DNA of 64,000 nt from Haladaptatus salinisoli (GTDB lineage Archaea > Halobacteriota > Halobacteria > Halobacteriales > Haladaptataceae). This document shows positions 62,549 to 64,000 of the stretch, one piece after another. The stretch is from contig NZ_CP085327.1 in the NCBI RefSeq assembly GCF_020614375.1, positions 496,001 to 560,000 of the forward strand, given 5' to 3'. Numbering within the stretch: the first letter of the stretch is position 1; every line of letters starts with the position of its first letter. A program made the translations under genes and the position numbers. The notes beneath the pieces are model-generated. The model did not search any database. It had not been told where the DNA came from and worked only from the letters and a program-made list of their open reading frames with translations.

Positions 62549-64000
62549 CAGTCGAACTCCGAAACCTCGGCGTCGGTGGTTCGCTCGACCGTCTCGACCA
62601 CCCGGTCGGGGTCGGCGTAGTACTCGTTTATCATCGCGGTGAACCGGCGATAGTCCGTCACGCCGTTCTCGCGGAGGTACTGGAGGACGAGCTTTCGGTC
62701 GCGAAGTTCGGAGAGGAGCCGCGAACGCGACCAGCCGTGGTTCTCCTGAATATCGCTCAGCACGTCGCTGTCGCGCCTGCGAACGGCGTCGGTCGCGGCG
62801 TCCCGCTCGAACGCGGTCGTGTAATCGAGGTCGCCGGTCCGCTGGTCGATGCCGTTAATTTCGGCGACCGTCCGATTCCGGCGGACGCGCTCGTCGCCGA
62901 CGTAGGTGAGCGTCTGGATGGAGAGGATGTCGAGGGACTGAATCATCGCCCGCGGCACGTTGATCGGCTCGTTCTCCAGCCGGTTGATGACCGTCTGGAC
63001 GCTGTCGGCGTGCATCGTGGAGTAGGTCGTGTGTCCCGTGTTCATCGCCTGAAACAGCGTCATCGCCTCCCGCCCGCGAACCTCGCCCACCGCGATGTAC
63101 TCGGGGCGGTGGCGGAGCGCGGAGCGGAGCAGGTCGTACATCGTGATGTCCGTCCCTTCGTCCGGTCGGTCGCGGGTCACCGACGAGAGCCAGTTGTCGT
63201 GGTACAGCGTCAGTTCCCGCGTGTCCTCGATGGTGAGCACCTTCGAGCGCGGGGGGATGAACATCGAGATGGCGTTCATCGACGTGGTCTTTCCGGACGC
63301 CGTCCCGCCCGCGAAGATGAGCGATTTGTTGTTCTCGATGGCCAACCAGAGGTAGGCCATCTGGTCGAGCGAGAACGTCCCGTAGTTCACCAAGTCGACC
63401 GGCGTGAACGGTTCGTCGGCGTACTTCCGGATGGTGAACGCCGACCCGCGCGGCGTCACCTCCTTCCCGAGGGCGAGTTCCGTGCGACTCCCGTCCGGGA
63501 GGGTGGCCTCGACGACCGGCTCCCCGACGCTGACGTGTTGTCCCGACTGCTGGGCGAGTCGGACGACGAGGCTGTCGAGTTCGTCCTCCGCGTAGGCGAC
63601 GTTCGTCTCGATGTCGTTGTACTCGTCGTGGTAGACGAAGATGGGGAGGTCGTACCCGTCGCAGGAGACGTCCTCGATGTGCGGGTCGTGCATGAGCGGG
63701 TCGAGTTTGCCGAAGCCGCGGAACGCCCGGAAGAGGTAGTAGAAGAGGCGGTAGTAGCCGGCGGCGTCGACGTCGACGCCGTACACCTCCAGCAGTTCGC
63801 GCAGTTCGTCGCGGAGGACGTCTTCGGCGGTGTTACCGCCCATCTCGCGCCGGTAGATGAGCGACTCGCGCAAATCGGAGAAGAGGCGGTCGAGCAGATC
63901 GGCTTCGAACTCGTCCAGTTCGGGTTCGACCACGTAGTACAGGTGTTCGTTCGCGTCCGGGTCGTGGTAGATGGTGACGAACGCGAACGGCGCGTTCACC
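62548..64000 (-). CDS. Type II/IV secretion or pilus assembly ATPase (partial)
   Basis: The gene runs off the right edge; the visible 483 residues include the GspE/VirB11-type ATPase with Walker A GGTASGKTTS, the Asp box IEDTRELTL, Walker B EYIAVGEVRGREAM and the His box TGHTTYSTMHADS. Homologues (PilB, ArlI, TadA) power assembly of surface filaments. It is coupled by overlap to the F-domain membrane protein, the typical B-C pair. The beginning is outside the window. Confidence 0.93.
   Translation of the reverse strand, partial: VNAPFAFVTIYHDPDANEHLYYVVEPELDEFEADLLDRLFSDLRESLIYRREMGGNTAEDVLRDELRELLEVYGVDVDAAGYYRLFYYLFRAFRGFGKLDPLMHDPHIEDVSCDGYDLPIFVYHDEYNDIETNVAYAEDELDSLVVRLAQQSGQHVSVGEPVVEATLPDGSRTELALGKEVTPRGSAFTIRKYADEPFTPVDLVNYGTFSLDQMAYLWLAIENNKSLIFAGGTASGKTTSMNAISMFIPPRSKVLTIEDTRELTLYHDNWLSSVTRDRPDEGTDITMYDLLRSALRHRPEYIAVGEVRGREAMTLFQAMNTGHTTYSTMHADSVQTVINRLENEPINVPRAMIQSLDILSIQTLTYVGDERVRRNRTVAEINGIDQRTGDLDYTTAFERDAATDAVRRRDSDVLSDIQENHGWSRSRLLSELRDRKLVLQYLRENGVTDYRRFTAMINEYYADPDRVVETVERTTDAEVSEFD

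Overview
The window is chromosomal DNA from a haloarchaeon (class Halobacteria). The evidence is strong G+C bias at third codon positions, very acidic proteins, archaeal ribosomal and RNA polymerase proteins (L21e, L24e, S28e, L7Ae, Rpb4/RpoF), family-B DNA polymerase, F420 biosynthesis, an archaeal FAD synthase, archaeal GluRS and TATA boxes placed for leaderless transcription. A Haladaptatus-like genus is my guess only. Genes are packed in short operons with many 4-nt ATGA/GTGA overlaps. Both window edges cut genes: rad50 on the left, a pilus/secretion ATPase on the right. I see no rRNA, CRISPR, insertion sequence or integrase.

Left part (1-13.9 kb). The rad50 end and three small halophile proteins precede polB. 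Next is an iron block, sufC-sufB-sufD, a ferritin-like gene and a small DtxR-type regulator, with a perfect palindrome (TTAGGTGAACCTAA) just before sufC. A tRNA-Gln gene follows. Its last 14 bases recur exactly 3.55 kb downstream, and the repeats frame just two genes: an HTH_10 regulator and a Zn/Cd-type P1B ATPase. This looks like a metal-resistance islet inserted in the tRNA. A second HTH_10 regulator lies just outside.

Middle (13.9-38.2 kb). There are a Thr-rich lipoprotein, AlaX editing protein, HD hydrolase, and a DtxR/MntR-like regulator with a TMEM165-type cation exporter and a LysE exporter, with a palindrome over the regulator's own TATA box. RibL FAD synthase overlaps a JAMM protease gene. 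Then come an S1/OB/DHH RecJ-like protein, a lamin-tail plus double-PLD exported protein, a short zinc-ribbon gene, a HEAT-repeat protein, archaetidylserine synthase, a cofD operon (DUF447, CitG-like, Dus-like, CofD), an HD dNTPase-like protein, an amidohydrolase, a Usp protein, BirA near its likely substrate (biotin carboxylase/BCCP), and L21e-RpoF-DUF655.

Right part (38.2-64 kb). KsgA-MscS-HemK2 overlap head to tail, followed by a split MetE pair, RNase J (long hairpin-rich leader) with prenyl synthase and GluRS, a 350-bp inverted-repeat element, TmcA, Cox3, a frameshifted GNAT gene, and the L7Ae-S28e-L24e-Ndk operon. The L7Ae leader can fold into a box C/D-like kink-turn beside its ribosome binding site, suggesting autoregulation. 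A methanethiol-oxidase/SBP56 protein is coupled to a 2Fe-2S ferredoxin, followed by AhpD, a penicillin-acylase-family enzyme, small membrane proteins, tRNA-Gly, a Trm9-like methyltransferase and a tandem T2SF membrane protein with its ATPase.
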